A DNA stretch of 51,939 nt from Tetmemena sp. SeJ-2015 (GCA_027382625.1 JAJKFJ010022569.1:1-51939); one strand, 5' to 3'. Positions 1 through 10,421 are shown, counted from the first letter of the stretch. Notes: generated from the letters alone by a model not told the origin. Program-made: numbers and translations.

Positions 1-34
1 TTCGCACTCGTGTTTTCGCACTCGTGTTTTCGAT
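1..34. repeat. 14-bp tandem repeat, two copies
   Basis: TTCGCACTCGTGTT occurs twice head to tail, followed by TTCG. It lies at the very edge of the window and may be the end of a longer array. It does not match the G4T4 telomere repeat. Confidence 0.6.
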
Positions 35-119
35 GAATAATATTGATTGATATATTAAAGATGATATTAATAAGAGACTTGTACTCACATAATTTTTGAC
101 ATTTAATTCCAATATCATA

Positions 120-545
120 ATATTCAATAATGGGCATGTTGCAATCCATAAATATGAGAAGGTCAGGTTCACTTTAAATTTTAACTTTCTTTTTACTCAC
201 CATCAGTGGTTTATTCTTAACAAATCAATTTTTTAATTTGCTACTGCACTATTTCAACAGCTTCTTGTCCATTAGTAGCTTTTTGGCATGATATCTAGAA
301 GTTGGACTGAAGCATTGCATCTATCGTAATTATTTATTAAAGATATAATCTTAATATAATTTCAAAACTAATCAATAAATTGAATAGGTTAAAAATGTTA
401 TCATCCACTACTATAATTTAAGGGCCGTGCTCATTTTCTAAGTCTATTGGGTTAGATACTAATTTATTCAAGAGCTACCTATCAAATTTTGAATTAGACC
501 TCTTTTAAAAATAAACGCTTTGTTGAATTATAAAAATCCTAAGAT
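120..545 (-). CDS. Hybrid histidine kinase HK0, receiver-domain fragment
   Basis: On the minus strand the linker (LLNKLVSNPIDLENEHG) leads into a response-regulator receiver domain: acidic pocket VVDDNIFNLF (about 385-415), NGQEAVE (about 255-280) and the phosphoacceptor block LIFMDCNMP (about 132-160). TAA/TAG are read as Gln. The coding stops after MDCNMPI at about 132, exactly where the HK2 and HK3 copies carry an internal eliminated sequence (IES), so the rest of the receiver probably lies outside the window. The kinase half is not next to it: upstream of the linker the sequence changes to another gene. About 130 bp of it (416-545) recurs at 9713-9840 in HK1. It is either a truncated paralogue or the detached end of HK1. 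A frame change near 170-210 may be a short intron, an IES or decay. Confidence 0.7.
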
Positions 546-1290
546 GAATTCAGCTGGAATAAGTCGATTGAGAATTATAATCTCTATCTTCTAGTATATT
601 ATTCGCTCGAGATACTTGAGAACTGGCTGCTCTTGCTAGGGGATTCTAATTATTCATTGTAGTTTTATTTAAGAGGTGTGTCTGACCAGAGTGCTTCTGA
701 CATTATAACGCCAAATTTATTTCCAATTTTGCCAGTCTTTATCTCGCTGATGATGTATTGCCACATCTACCTGTTCAGGACATTATTTTTGTACTGAATA
801 TATTTACTTTTCTTTCTCATGCCGCACTGATAGAATTTGAGTTTATAAGACCTTTTGACTTTGATTGTTTCTAATTTTGATTTTTCTTTTTTACTTGATA
901 AGTTTTCATTTTCATTTGAATTATCATTCACAGTTATTATTTAAACTCCAGCATAATAATGGGCTCTTGGTTTTACTTCCTGGCTTATTATCATAATTTT
1001 CTAGCATTAAAATTTGCAGCAAAGAGAGTTTCATAGCATTTTGTAATTATAAAATGACACAATCAGCTAATTATACTGCATCTTTTAATTTTAAAGCCAT
1101 TTCTTGCTTCTCTCTGAATCTCTCGCTCTCTTCTAATATTTATTTGAGATGCTTTATCTATTGCAGTAATTCTGAATGAACTTGCTTTTAGCATATTTGA
1201 TCTCGCTTTTCTTTACCGGTTTCACATTTCTCAATCAAATTTATTTCTTAATTTTTTCCTACTTATCGAATTAATATAAGGATAAATAGA
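482..1290 (-). CDS. Coiled-coil / charged protein of unknown family
   Basis: Two overlapping TGA-free minus-strand frames (about 1290-924 and about 1000-482) look like one gene with a frame change near 940-1000. The upstream part is heptad-like and rich in Glu, Lys and Gln (for example LLQQIKHLKQILEESERF). The second part is basic, then Ser/Gln rich (YQCGMRKKSKYIQYKNN, NRQMWQYIISEIKTGK, SPSKSSQFSSISSE). Many Gln codons are TAA or TAG. The frame change is probably an unremoved short intron or IES. The C-terminal end reads YNSTKRLFLKEVQF and overlaps the 130-bp segment shared with HK1, so the 3' end may be chimeric. I do not recognise the family. Coding is supported by composition and two long frames, not by a second copy. 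Confidence 0.5.
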
Positions 1291-1551
1291 TAATTAAAAG
1301 CTATGCAAATAACAAATCCATAAAGGCAGAGAGTTCTCTGATTGATTTTAATTGTTGAACTAAATTTTAAATTAATTTCTTCCTTTAATACTTATAAATT
1401 CTGATTGATTTAAACTTACCAATTCTGTTATAATAAACTGATTTTGCTTTCTTTATTAAATTATTGACCCTCACTCTTTAATTATATAAATAATCAATCT
1501 ATATTCATCAGTAAATATAATCATTAACGCAAGGCTAGCTAAGTAGTACAA

Positions 1552-1895
1552 ATGAGTCTATAGGGTTCTAACGGAAAGATAAAGTGGTGCAAGGGGAAGC
1601 TCAAAGGCTTCGATATCTTTGCAAAACCTATACAGCTAACGTATAAAGGGAAAGACAAGTTTAAGAGACCGTTTGGAGGAATTCTCTCAGTGATCGTCTT
1701 CCTTTTCATATTGAGTTTGTTTGGATACAAGCTCAGAGATATGATCCTCAAAAACGAATCACAAATAAAAATAGATGCTTTATTATGATATAACTTGTCA
1801 TTTTTATAAAAATAAAGAAGAACACTCTCACGAATGTCAGTAACTCATTCACACCTCCAGAGAATATTTCTCTTAAGAACATTTTTTAAAAATGA
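1552..1895 (+). CDS. Ciliate multi-pass membrane protein gene A, N-terminal block
   Basis: The ATG at 1552 starts a frame with TAG (Gln) as codon 4. It reads FDIFAKPIQLTYKGKDKFK, then a transmembrane segment (GGILSVIVFLFILSLFGYKL) and RDMILKNESQIK. This matches the N-terminus of a large family of hypothetical membrane proteins that I remember from spirotrich and other ciliate genomes. As written the frame hits TGA at 1786. Removing a 41-bp segment between two ATAAAAATA repeats (1765-1805) joins QIKIKKNTLTNVSNSFTPPENISLKN in frame, also typical of the family. The next block must begin after about 1884 (TGA at 1893). Later blocks of the same gene are at 3340-3530, 5250-5895 and 7190-8894. Confidence 0.75.
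1765..1805. other. IES 1 of gene A, 41 bp, pointer ATAAAAATA
   Basis: Direct repeats ATAAAAATA at 1765-1773 and 1806-1814 flank an AT-rich 32-bp interior. Removing one repeat plus the interior deletes 41 bp (not a multiple of 3) and restores the coding frame of gene A across the junction. There is no GT...AG splice pair at these edges. Confidence 0.8.
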
Positions 1896-1999
1896 GAGTA
1901 AATTTATTTTTACTTTTTTATTTCCTTTGCATTCAAGCTAGCTAATTATTATGGAGATACAGTGCTTTAAAAAATTTGGGGGGGGGGGCAGTAAGTTTT

Positions 2000-3330
2000 A
2001 ATTAGAGTTATATGATGCTAAGTAAAATGACCGTTAAAAGCATTTTTTCTCCTTAAAAACATTAGCTGCTCTAAAATATATGAATTTTATGAATAATATG
2101 AATCTTATGATTATCATTTTCACTGCTTTATTTAAATCAAATAAAGATAAAATAAGTATTATCATTAAAATGGAATTTAAATATTAACGTTTTAAGTTAA
2201 ATATACTATAAATGGTTTTCCGAATAAAACATATTTAATTGTATACACACACCCTCATTACACGAGAATATTCATTTAAAATCCGGGTCACAACAAACCA
2301 ACAGCTAATTTTTCACTAGCGAAAAAGCGGCAGTTTGGATTAATAATTTGTGACCACTTTTACAATTAAATTATATCTTAGATAAATATATCATTACAAA
2401 ATAGCTTAAAATGAGAAAGTTTTAAGAAATCTCTCACTTCCAAGAAACTGATATAAGAAAATAATTGAGGCTTTAGATTATTCATTTAAACTTTTTCAAT
2501 TTTAAAAATTGGATCTCTTATTTCTTTTATTGTCCAGGAATGGACCCTCAAATTTTGGTTCTTTTAAAGAATTATATTTATGCAATTAGATCCTAAATAT
2601 GGTCAGTTGATGCTTCGGCAGTTTCAAATATAAATTATCCAAGATGGTTCAGGCAGCAGAGACTTCTTAACTTTAGATATTCCAATATCCTAGTGCCAAA
2701 TAGGAAAGAATTTCTTCTATGATAAAAAATAAAGTTATGAATTCTAAATCTTAAATTATAGATATGATAATCCTTAAGAACTTGAAATGTATCACATCGA
2801 GGCTTACTTATGCCCAGATTATTTAATATACATAAGTTAGCAAAGTATGAAATAAACTTTTATCAGAAGATTTGATTAAAATCTAAAATTGCATAATAAA
2901 CAATTTACCATAATAAATAAAGTTTTTGTTTTAAAAGTATAATTAATTTTTTTTTACAAAATTGGTTTCATCTAAAGATATTTATTAAAATCTATTACAT
3001 AAAAGAAGGATGAAAGCTTATTTTTAAAGATATTTATTGATAATGAAAAAACAAAATTAAAAGAAATTAATGAGGCGGAAATTTTTAATCATTATGAATT
3101 TATTACATTGCTATAGATTGGACTAACTTGACTCTTTAAGGTAACTGGTATGCCCCTCAGTATAAGGGACTTACTCTGGTATTCTAACGTTGTTTAGGGT
3201 AGACTTATTGTGCAAGTGAGTAAGATTTCAAAGAATGGTTTTCCCCTGTAGTGATCTCCTAGATCTTCACAAACTAGCAATTCGATATCAATGATTAACA
3301 AAATAAGAGCATTCACTTTATATTCTATAT
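2000..3330 (+). other. Gene A interior, mostly unresolved
   Basis: AT-rich sequence between recognisable blocks of gene A. Two stretches may be coding: 2540-2722 (+, opens with MDPQILVLLKNYIYA and ends at a TGA) and about 2775-2860 (+, ..YHIEAYLCPDYLIYIS..), the latter resembling the Cys-Pro-Asp region of the gene A family. A minus-strand frame also stays open at about 3080-3330. I cannot place exact block edges or pointers here. Confidence 0.3.
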
Positions 3331-3339
3331 TATTTATGA

Positions 3340-3530
3340 TTACTCTAAACCAATTAGGAATTTCTTGGATGACAGCTGGGTGAATTTGAATTATGGGAGA
3401 AGCGTTATTCTCTAAACTTTCATGAAGAAGAACTACGTTAAGCTCTCTGATAATTTATTTGGTATGTTAGAAAATATCAATGAATTATATATCCATATAT
3501 AATTTTCATTAATTTGTTTATTGAAGGGAA
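3340..3530 (+). CDS. Gene A, internal block
   Basis: A plus-strand frame, DDSWVNLNYGRSVIL then KKNYVKLSDNLFGMLENINELYIH, with TAA as Gln. The pattern of a short chain followed by NYVxLxDNxFG is what I associate with the extracellular part of this ciliate membrane-protein family. It lies between the N-terminal block at 1552 and the C-terminal transmembrane block at 5250, in the same orientation, as expected for a non-scrambled germline gene. Confidence 0.55.
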
Positions 3531-3599
3531 ATCATTTCCAATAAAAATTAGTTCTAAGGTATACGACATACACCTTAAATAAAACAGCTCTTGAAAACA

Positions 3600-4020
3600 T
3601 AAAATAAAAGAGGATGCTGGCCAATTTCCTCTCAGATTATCATTCCAGCTAAATCTCGGGGCTTGCCCTTCAAATTTTCAACCAAGACCTCATACCTTAT
3701 CTGGAAAGCATGTAAAGTCATAGTGCAATCATTAAACCACAGAGCAGTAGGCAGCAGAAGCTTAGAATCAGGGCCACGCACACACATATCACAAACCAGC
3801 AACAACTTCCTAGCTTATCTGTGCAGTCTACAGTATATTCTAAGATGTAGTGATGCGCGCCTCGATGCTTAGTGAGTCTTCGTCAAGGACTTGATTTTCC
3901 AAACTGTCACTTTTACGCAAGGGCTTAGACTTGGACGTTGGTTCTGGAGCTGCAGGAGAAGAGGAACAGCGGAGACTTAATATCTTAGTTGAGAAGGAAT
4001 TTATAGTCTATATCTGAGAA
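3600..4020. other. GC-richer island, coding strand ambiguous
   Basis: Clearly less AT-rich than its surroundings. On the plus strand one frame from about 3605 reads MLANFLSDYHSS..LIPYLESM..QQKLRIRATHTHIT and reaches a TGA at about 3855. On the minus strand about 4010-3800 reads ..SSSPAAPEPTSKSKPLRKSDSLENQVLDEDSL... Both use TAA/TAG as Gln and both look protein-like. It could be another block of gene A or a separate insertion. Confidence 0.35.
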
Positions 4021-4309
4021 TCATGCTCGGACATGTACAACACCATTATATTAGCATTCACCTAGGCATTTTTAATTTAAATTATTAGTAAGACGTTTGA
4101 TATTTAAATTCAACATTGTACAATCGTAGTGGTAGCATCAGACAAGAGGGGTGTCAGTATTTCTACCGAGGCACGGCTAAAGTATATAGCTGAGAATTTA
4201 ATAAAAAAGAGAATTAAATTAGATATTTAATTAAAATGGAATAAATCAGCGGCAGGTAAAATGTGTCCAATTTAAATAATTATTACACCATTCGATTCAG
4301 CATCATATT

Positions 4310-4590
4310 CTAAGAACTTTTTATCCTTGCAACTTTTTTGTGGGAGCACTCAGTCAAGAGTTATAAATGACACAAGCTTTGTAGAATTTGAAATAGAGGA
4401 TTTAGTAAAGTGCGATCATCATATCTCGCTGCAGAAAGGGGCTATGAAGATGATTAAAGAAGAAACTCATATTAATTTTTAATAAGCTTTCGAACAAGCT
4501 GCAGATCGGAGGTTGTTTGAACGATTTCAACTGTCACCATTTTGCAACTCTCCATTTATTATTTTAACCAATCACCGATTATAATTAAAA
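4310..4590 (+). repeat. Dispersed repeat R1, copy a
   Basis: About 280 bp beginning near TATCCTTGCAACTTTTT and ending near TTATTATTTTAACCAATCACC. Related copies lie at 6235-6481 (-), 23890-24085 (-) and 26790-27070 (+), with a short piece near 24660-24730 (-). Inside, the copies can be aligned as protein: copy a reads GAMKMIKEETHINFQQAFEQ, where its TAA TAA matches CAA AAA in the 23890-24085 copy. R1 therefore carries a decayed coding segment of unknown family. Confidence 0.65.
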
Positions 4591-4649
4591 TTCCTACTAT
4601 ATTCGATCAAATAAATAAAAAGAAGTAAAATCTCTAAATTACTTAAAAG

Positions 4650-4975
4650 CTTAAAACAGCTAGATGGGGCACATGGTTGCTACTAGTACTATTATTCCTA
4701 GTGCAATATGGAGCCTTTTAAAGATATCGAGATAAGTTGCCATCTTTATTATGTAATTCACTCTATATTGTCCCTTCAGCCCAACTTTCCAAAAACTTCT
4801 CAGTTTTTTCGTGTGAAGCCTGGACGAACGAGGATAAAGCAAAACTTTCTATTCTAAAAGTTTGTACTGTCCTTCTTATCAAAGAATTGCGTAACCAATG
4901 CTTTAAGCTCCTCATAGGGATTATAATAATAGTGAACGTTCTCCTCCATCAGCTGTCTCAAAAACTTAAAGTAAA
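4650..4975 (-). CDS. Unknown protein fragment inside gene A interval
   Basis: The minus strand from about 4975 reads LRQLMEENVHYYYNPYEELK, then ALVTQFFDKKD, one TAG as Gln, and CFILVRPGFTRKN before TGA. A second frame continues LRSFWKVGLKGQYRVNYIIK and ends with a hydrophobic segment (IALGIIVLVATM). The two frames look like one protein with a frame change near 4815. It is opposite to gene A, so it is either part of an IES or a nested gene remnant. Family not recognised. Confidence 0.4.
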
Positions 4976-5249
4976 GTAAAATTTAGGGAATATATATAAT
5001 AATTAATTTTAAAACCAGCACTTATTAGTACTAGTTAGAAAATCGTACTACTATCCTATGTAAGTTTCAAAATCTTAAATTTGAGCCAAACTATAAAAAT
5101 TCTATGTAAGACAAAAATTGCCGACTTAAAAAGAAAAAGATAGCTTTATAGCCACTAGTGCGAAATCGGGACAGAACGGATAATAGTCATATAATTTAAC
5201 TTTCAGTAATTGTGTATGTTCTACACTTAGGTATAAGACTATTTTTATG

Positions 5250-5895
5250 CCAGGTCACGGGATATATATTTCACAGCCGACTAGGCGTAGGGACCTGGTG
5301 AGGGTGTCCTGCTCAGTCAAGATATAATTCTGGACAAGGAGTATGACATGTATGATAGGCAAGTGTATACTTTTACGGGTGTTCTTTAAGACATTGGAGG
5401 TTTCTATAACTCTTGCATCTTTGCCTGCCTATTTATCTACTCTCAGTTTCAGGATTAATTCTACCTATCAACCTTAATTAGCTCATGAAATTATATTGTT
5501 ATTTCTGATAGTGTATTTTAGCAAACTTTATTCGATTGATCCTAAAAGTTTGGAGAGCAAAAAAGGCAGATCAAGATAACGCCAAGATAAGCAAGATCAC
5601 TAAAAATTATACTTGCTATCAGTCTTTAAAAGTTTATAATCACCTCAGAGCTACAATAGGCTAAAATAATGGGAAAATGACTCCTTCTCTTATATCTTCC
5701 TAATTTTTCCTATCTGATTATAATAACAATCAATTCAAAGACCTCGCCAGAGAAAAGTCAGATTAATCAATCTTTAATCTTTGTATTTTGAGTCTGGATT
5801 TTATTAAGATTAGAAGAGCTTCTTTGATTTGCTGTTCTAGAGAATAGATAATGTAGATTAAAATGGTGAGAAAGAAAAGCAGACAGGAAAAATGA
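5250..5895 (+). CDS. Gene A, C-terminal transmembrane block
   Basis: Plus-strand frame: RDIYFTADQAQGPGEG.., then DKEYDMYDRQVYTFTGVLQD and IGGFYNSCIFACLFIYSQFQ, with TAA as Gln. This is the conserved block (VYTFTGVLQDIGGFYNS) that precedes the last membrane span in the gene A family. The frame meets TGA at 5486. A 40-bp segment between TTAGC repeats (5478-5517), once removed, gives TLISKLYSIDPKSLESKKG in frame, again typical. The next stop is TGA at 5715, followed by a further piece (about 5735-5895, ..FNLCILSLDFIKIRRASLI..). The block supports non-scrambled order with the N-terminal block at 1552. Confidence 0.7.
5478..5517. other. IES of gene A, 40 bp, pointer TTAGC
   Basis: TTAGC occurs at 5478-5482 and 5518-5522. 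Excision of 40 bp joins ACC TTA ATT AGC to AAA CTT TAT and restores the reading frame across the TGA at 5486. Confidence 0.7.
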
Positions 5896-6234
5896 TAATG
5901 GGCATCATGAAAATTTTTGGATAACGCTTACGGCTAAAGTTCTAATTCAAGGACATTTGTATAAATAAATTTGCTAGGTGTGTCTGTTGCAGGCGTTTCA
6001 CCACCTCCAAGAAATTATATTTCAATATCATTCAAAACCCTAAAATATGATAAGAAAATGAGAATAAGTTTTAGAAGAAATTTATTTATTTATACTTAAA
6101 ATACTTCCAAAGTTTGATCTTATAAAAGCAATTTAAAGTATTATAAGTAGGTGGCCTTAATGTCCGTCTCGTATTCTCTGAATTTGTGTTTCTAGATTTT
6201 AGTTAAAATTTAAATGAAAATCAGAATTAAGTTA

Positions 6235-6481
6235 AAATGATAAATAAAGAGTTTTAAAATGTTGCCGTTAAATTGCGAGCTAATTAGGTCAATATGGAGC
6301 TTGTTCGATAGCTTTTGAATTTATAAGAATAGCTTGCTCTATTGCCATTACACAGGAGGTGCCATGAAGATATTTTGATGTTTTTGACTGCGAACCAAGG
6401 AATTAGCCATGCTAAAAATATATGACCGAAGTAACTCGCTCCCACACCTCCTAATAAGAAGTTGCAAGGATGAAAGTTAAG
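6235..6481 (-). repeat. Dispersed repeat R1, copy b
   Basis: The reverse complement aligns with 26790-27040 over its whole length: shared TCCTTGCAACTT, ACTCGC, GCTATCGAA, AGCTCG..ATTTAA..GCC and TTTATT..TTTTAAC landmarks. Its edge at 6481/6482 abuts the 22-kDa-like ORF of a TBE-type fragment. R1 may be part of a larger mobile unit or may simply have inserted next to one. Confidence 0.6.
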
Positions 6482-6798
6482 AAGCAAGGAATAGTTATCA
6501 GCGACGAATGGTTTGAGCAGCTTCAGAAGTATCCCTACTTCTCTAGTAAGTTTTAGAGTTTAACTGTGTAAAGAAACCTGGCACTGGCATCTACTTAATG
6601 AAGGAGAGAGCAAAGGTATTCAGAGCACGGAAGCAAAATACAAGCATCGAGGTGAGCAAGCGTCTATCACTATACAAACTTAGGGACGACGAAATGCACA
6701 TAGATGCGGGAGCAGGTTCGAAGATGAGGAAGCTAGGTCCATCTGGCCCAACAGAAGAGAGAAAGGAACCTCTTAAGAATCCCTTCTTCCCCAGATAA
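6482..6798 (+). pseudogene. TBE 22-kDa-like ORF, partial
   Basis: Reads KKQGIVISDEWFEQLQKYPY, then after a frame change GTGIYLMKERAKVFRARKQN.. to PLKNPFFPR, followed by TAA. The longer copy on the minus strand at 37973-38660 has the same protein, including a frame change at the same place. Oxytricha TBE elements carry a conserved 22-kDa protein of unknown function with similar features, and I assign it on that basis. The N-terminal half is missing here. Confidence 0.55.
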
Positions 6799-7175
6799 GC
6801 AAAAGTGACTTAAGTCATTAAGTTAAGCTTAAATACTTTTCCTAAATATTCACTCTACCTTATCTCGCACATAACTTTGTCTTCTCTTCTTCCACTCTCT
6901 TACAACTGCACACGATTAACTTTATCATCTGCAAAAGCAACTTTCAAATGCGAGAGTATAGGTGTGGCACTCTCAATATTTAGGCGAAGGAGTTGATGTT
7001 CAGAACTGGCTATTACTACTCATAATGGCGACTACATCAATACCTTAGAGTCACTGAGATAGGATGTGTAGTTATTTTTTAGTAGTTTTGCGTTTGACTC
7101 GCATGATTATAAGTTTTAATAAAGAAATTAATCAAAGCAACTTATTGTCACTTTTTTATCTTATTTTGGATTATA
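6482..7175 (+). mobile_element. Truncated TBE-like transposon fragment
   Basis: 6482-6950 is a diverged inverted copy of 37860-38300 in the longer TBE-like element. It keeps the ORF ending ..AGAGSKMRKLGPSGPTEERK... Its other end, 7098-7175, matches the right terminal region of that element (39276-39352): GCATGATTATAAGT.TTAATAAAGAAATTA. The fragment lacks transposase and kinase sequence. It lies between gene A blocks ending at about 5895 and starting at about 7190, so it is within an IES or intron-like spacer. Confidence 0.7.
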
Positions 7176-7189
7176 GTAATATATTATTT

Positions 7190-7559
7190 TAGTCAAGAGA
7201 GCGAGATTACTTAAAAAGAAGAAATTGCTTTTTAAAAATGGAGGAAGGAAGGTCATGCAAGAACTTGATGTAGTTAACATCATCGCATTTTATTGATTGT
7301 ATTAATATATATCACAAATATGAGGATGATAAAACAGACTATGAACTTTATGGGATTTAAAATTTATTATCATTAAGAGAAAATCAAATTTAATAAAGTA
7401 AATGCGTTATTTGATAAATCAACATTTGGGTAATTTTAAGATTATAACTCCACTGTTAAGATCCGGAGTAGGCCTCTTTTATATAATTTCCAAGAAAGTG
7501 TAATATGGGTGACAAAAAGTGAACTAAAAAATGCTGATTCCTCTGAATTTGCAATTTGA
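7190..7559 (+). CDS. Gene A, cytosolic blocks after last membrane span
   Basis: The first block reads LVKRARLLKKKKLLFKNGGR then KVMQELDVVNI. The second (7311-7559) reads NMRMIKQTMNFMGFKIYYHQ, EKIKFNKVNALFDK and continues open to TGA at 7557. A basic helix plus ELDxVNIxxNMRxxK is typical of the cytosolic tail of the gene A family. A 32-bp spacer with ATCA at both edges (7279-7282, 7311-7314) separates them. Removing it gives DVVNITNMRM in frame. Five Gln codons in these blocks are TAA. Confidence 0.65.
7279..7310. other. IES of gene A, 32 bp, pointer ATCA
   Basis: ATCA at 7279-7282 and 7311-7314 flank an AT-rich segment containing TGA in the incoming frame. Removal restores the frame. A 4-bp pointer is weak evidence by itself; the protein fit on both sides carries the call. 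Confidence 0.55.
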
Positions 7560-7800
7560 GCAATCATATTATGCCAAACACTCAGTGTCAATAATCTTCG
7601 CCCTTTTTATTATTCTTGCCATGAAAATATTTAAAGGCATCTTAACTAGTCATATAAACTCTCCGATGTTAGTTCGTATCTGTTAGCGAGACTAAAAACT
7701 TACAGCTATATTTCAGCTCCTTAATCCAAGCCAATTTTGGCTTTAATTATGGAGGATTTTAACTTTTTAATTTTAAATTTAACTTCCTATGAACTTTATA
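7532..7800 (+). CDS. Possible membrane-segment ORF overlapping gene A block
   Basis: A second plus-strand frame from ATG 7532 reads ..YYAKHSVSIIFALFIILAMK.. then IFKGILTSHINSP and stays free of TGA to about 7790. It overlaps the end of the better supported gene A frame, so it may be a chance frame or a block that continues after an unrecognised IES. Confidence 0.25.
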
Positions 7801-8188
7801 CTCACTGACAAGCAAAAATTTCTAATGGCTCTTTCAAAGTCTTATCTTATAAATGCCAAAAACTTAAAATTTTATGATTTTACATTATTATAATAATTTA
7901 ATTCAAACAATTCAGAATCTGAAGTAGATGAAAGTTTAAAATTAAACAAGCTTTTTCCAGCTCTGTAAAGCAATACCACACAATAAATATTTTCCCAAAA
8001 TTGTAACAATCTGGTAAACTCTAGAGCAGATTTTGTCGGATTATTATTATAAAATAATCTTCCTCTATTTTTAGATTAGGAGAAGGAAAAGTTTCTTGCA
8101 AGAATGAGGAACCAAATTACATAAGGTTACTACGGGATAGTCTTAGATCCTATTCTCATAAAAATCTTAAAACGCTTCCTTACATTGA

Positions 8189-8894
8189 CAAGATCAATAC
8201 AAATAGTTTGAATTTATAATGCTTGAGATGTTATTAGCAGGGTTGGTATCTAAAAATCCTGAGGAACTTTTGAAATAGCCCTCAGCTATACTGATTTTGA
8301 TAATTAATTTTACGATTATACAGAAAGGATCAAAGTCTCGCGCTATTCCTAGTATTGATAATGAGAGGATGACTCTTCTGAACCCTAATAGCAATAGTAG
8401 CGGCGCAAGTGGGCTAGCTGTGAGTTGTAAATACATCTCCAACGATCTCAGGGAAATTTAGCTGTAGTACCACAAAAACACGTCTAAAAAAGGTGATCTC
8501 AAGGTTGAAAACGTAGAAGATTCTATTATCTAATCTCAAATTCAAAAATGTTTTTTCATATGGAGTATTATAAATGCAAGTGAAACCTGAGATGTTTGAG
8601 ATATAAAAGATTTAAAATAAGAAAATTTATCCAACATCCACTAATATAGCAGGAATAGACATGTAGGCACTCGAGGGAATGTCTCTAACATCCGCTCAGA
8701 AGAATCAAGGGTAGAGGACTCTCAGCATCAACGACAGCATAAATTATATAAACTCGAAATCACTCTTATAAACTGGCTCTCATCAAATATTGAAAAGGTA
8801 AATTGGATAATTAGATAATTGTATTATCTCCAATGAATAATTTATAGAAATAGAGCGGTTATAACCTGTCAAGGAGAGCATAAGCAATAAATGA
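8189..8894 (+). CDS. Gene A, C-terminal tail
   Basis: Frame 8189 to about 8550 reads MLEMLLAGLVSKNPEELLKQ, a hydrophobic stretch, then KGSKSRAIPSIDNERMTLLN and ..NSNSSGASGL... After a 31-nt GT...AG stretch (8550-8580) the frame continues LKPEMFEIQKIQNKKIYPTS, NIAGIDMQALEGMSLTSAQK and SINYINSKSLLQTGSHQ to TGA at 8892. About 15 Gln codons are TAA or TAG. Tails of the gene A family that I remember contain similar low-complexity Ser/Asn and SINYxxSKS motifs. I therefore treat it as the 3' end of gene A, with a separate gene as the alternative. Confidence 0.55.
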
Positions 8895-8899
8895 AACGC

Positions 8900-9712
8900 T
8901 TATTAACAATGAACTTTCAGAGCCCCAAAACAACTTTCAGCTTCTCTCATTATTTTATAAAGCTTCAAGGATTTGATCAATAGAATATATCTTACCCTCT
9001 TCAGCGCAAAGAACTTCTTAATTTCAATATTTAAATAATTGCATGATCTTCGTTTAAAAAATAATTCTATCAGCTCAAAATACATCTATTTCAAAGCAAT
9101 TATTTTTAGTTTGTAATTTATTTAAGGATAACTTTAAATGGAATCTTCCGAAGAATAATTTTAATAGAAGGGAATTGCTTTCTCAAATTTTTATCTATTG
9201 TTTCTCTTTATAGAAAATAATACCTTAGAAAATAAAAACATTTCTTTAAAATAGTAAAAATTTATAGTTATATTTGAAATTAATTTTTTCTAGCCTATAT
9301 AAATTCTAAGAGAGGGGAAGCAGAAAGAGACGTTGAAAAGCAGAAGAACCACAGTTTCAAAGAAGAACTAAATAGTCACTTACTAAAGTAAACTAGAGCA
9401 ATAGCAGCAAATATGACCTTTATAATCAGTAATTATATTTTAAATTGAAATAATATAGCAGCACTTATAACTTTAATAGAAAGATTTCTTAATTTTCTAT
9501 AATTTAACTTTTTTACCGGAAAGTTGATGGCTTATTTTTCAAAATTTAAAGATAAGATTTTTTAATTAAATCTTTACCTATTAAATAATTAAAAATTATC
9601 TTCCCTTTATTTACTTTTCAAGCCAGAAAAATTCTCATAGACGAGGACTTACTTTATAAATTTAAGAATAAACTTATTCTTACCTCTAACCATTCATTTT
9701 TTCTCTTTATAA
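8900..9712. other. Interval with only short candidate frames
   Basis: AT-rich. A plus-strand piece at 8908-9050 (MNFQSPKTTFSFSHYFIKLQ..) and one at 9310-9425 (RGEAERDVEKQKNHSFKEEL..) look protein-like but are too short to support on their own. Nothing else is visible. Confidence 0.3.
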
Positions 9713-10421
9713 CTTAAGTGCCGTGCTCATTTTCTAAGTCTATTGGGCTAGATACTAATTTGTTCAAGAGCTAGCGATTAAATTTCGAATTGCACCTCTT
9801 TTAAAATTAAATCTTTTGTTGAATTATAAATGATTGAATGGTTTGGAATATTATTTTTTTATAAAATCTTATTTGGTTTAATTAAATCGGCTTAGTTGGT
9901 ATATGGAGTGAAATCTGCCTTGATATTTTGGAGTCTAGTGAAAAGCATAGTGAAGAGTAGAGTGGCATGTTCGCACTCTTTTGGATCTTCATTTTGCATT
10001 TAGCAGTTTATATCTTGAAACGAGAGAGGCTCCTCCTCCGCCAATCTGTATGGTGAGATATACAGAGGTGATTATATATTTTCTTCTGAGATAATTTTAA
10101 TCTCTTCTGCCCTCGATTTAATATGAGTAAAATTCTCACTAATTTAAATTCATATTAAGAAGATTTAATTTTCAAATTCCCTTTCTCAAGAGCTTTAATT
10201 GTAAAAACAAACCTTGCCCCTAAGTTATAATCTTCATCATAGTAAATATCCCCTCCGCAAGCTTGAATTATTTTTCTACAGATGTGTAATCCCAAGCCTA
10301 TTCCTTTGGTGTTGAGCAAATGAGTGGCTTCAACTTTTCCAAAAAGAGTAAACAGTTTTGGCCTATCCTCTTTTGGCACACCAACACCTGTATCAGCTAC
10401 AGCTATCTGTAAAATTTGAGT

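Noticed and set aside
1..34. Telomere at the window start
   Set aside because: The repeat is TTCGCACTCGTGTT, not G4T4/C4A4, and ordinary coding follows.
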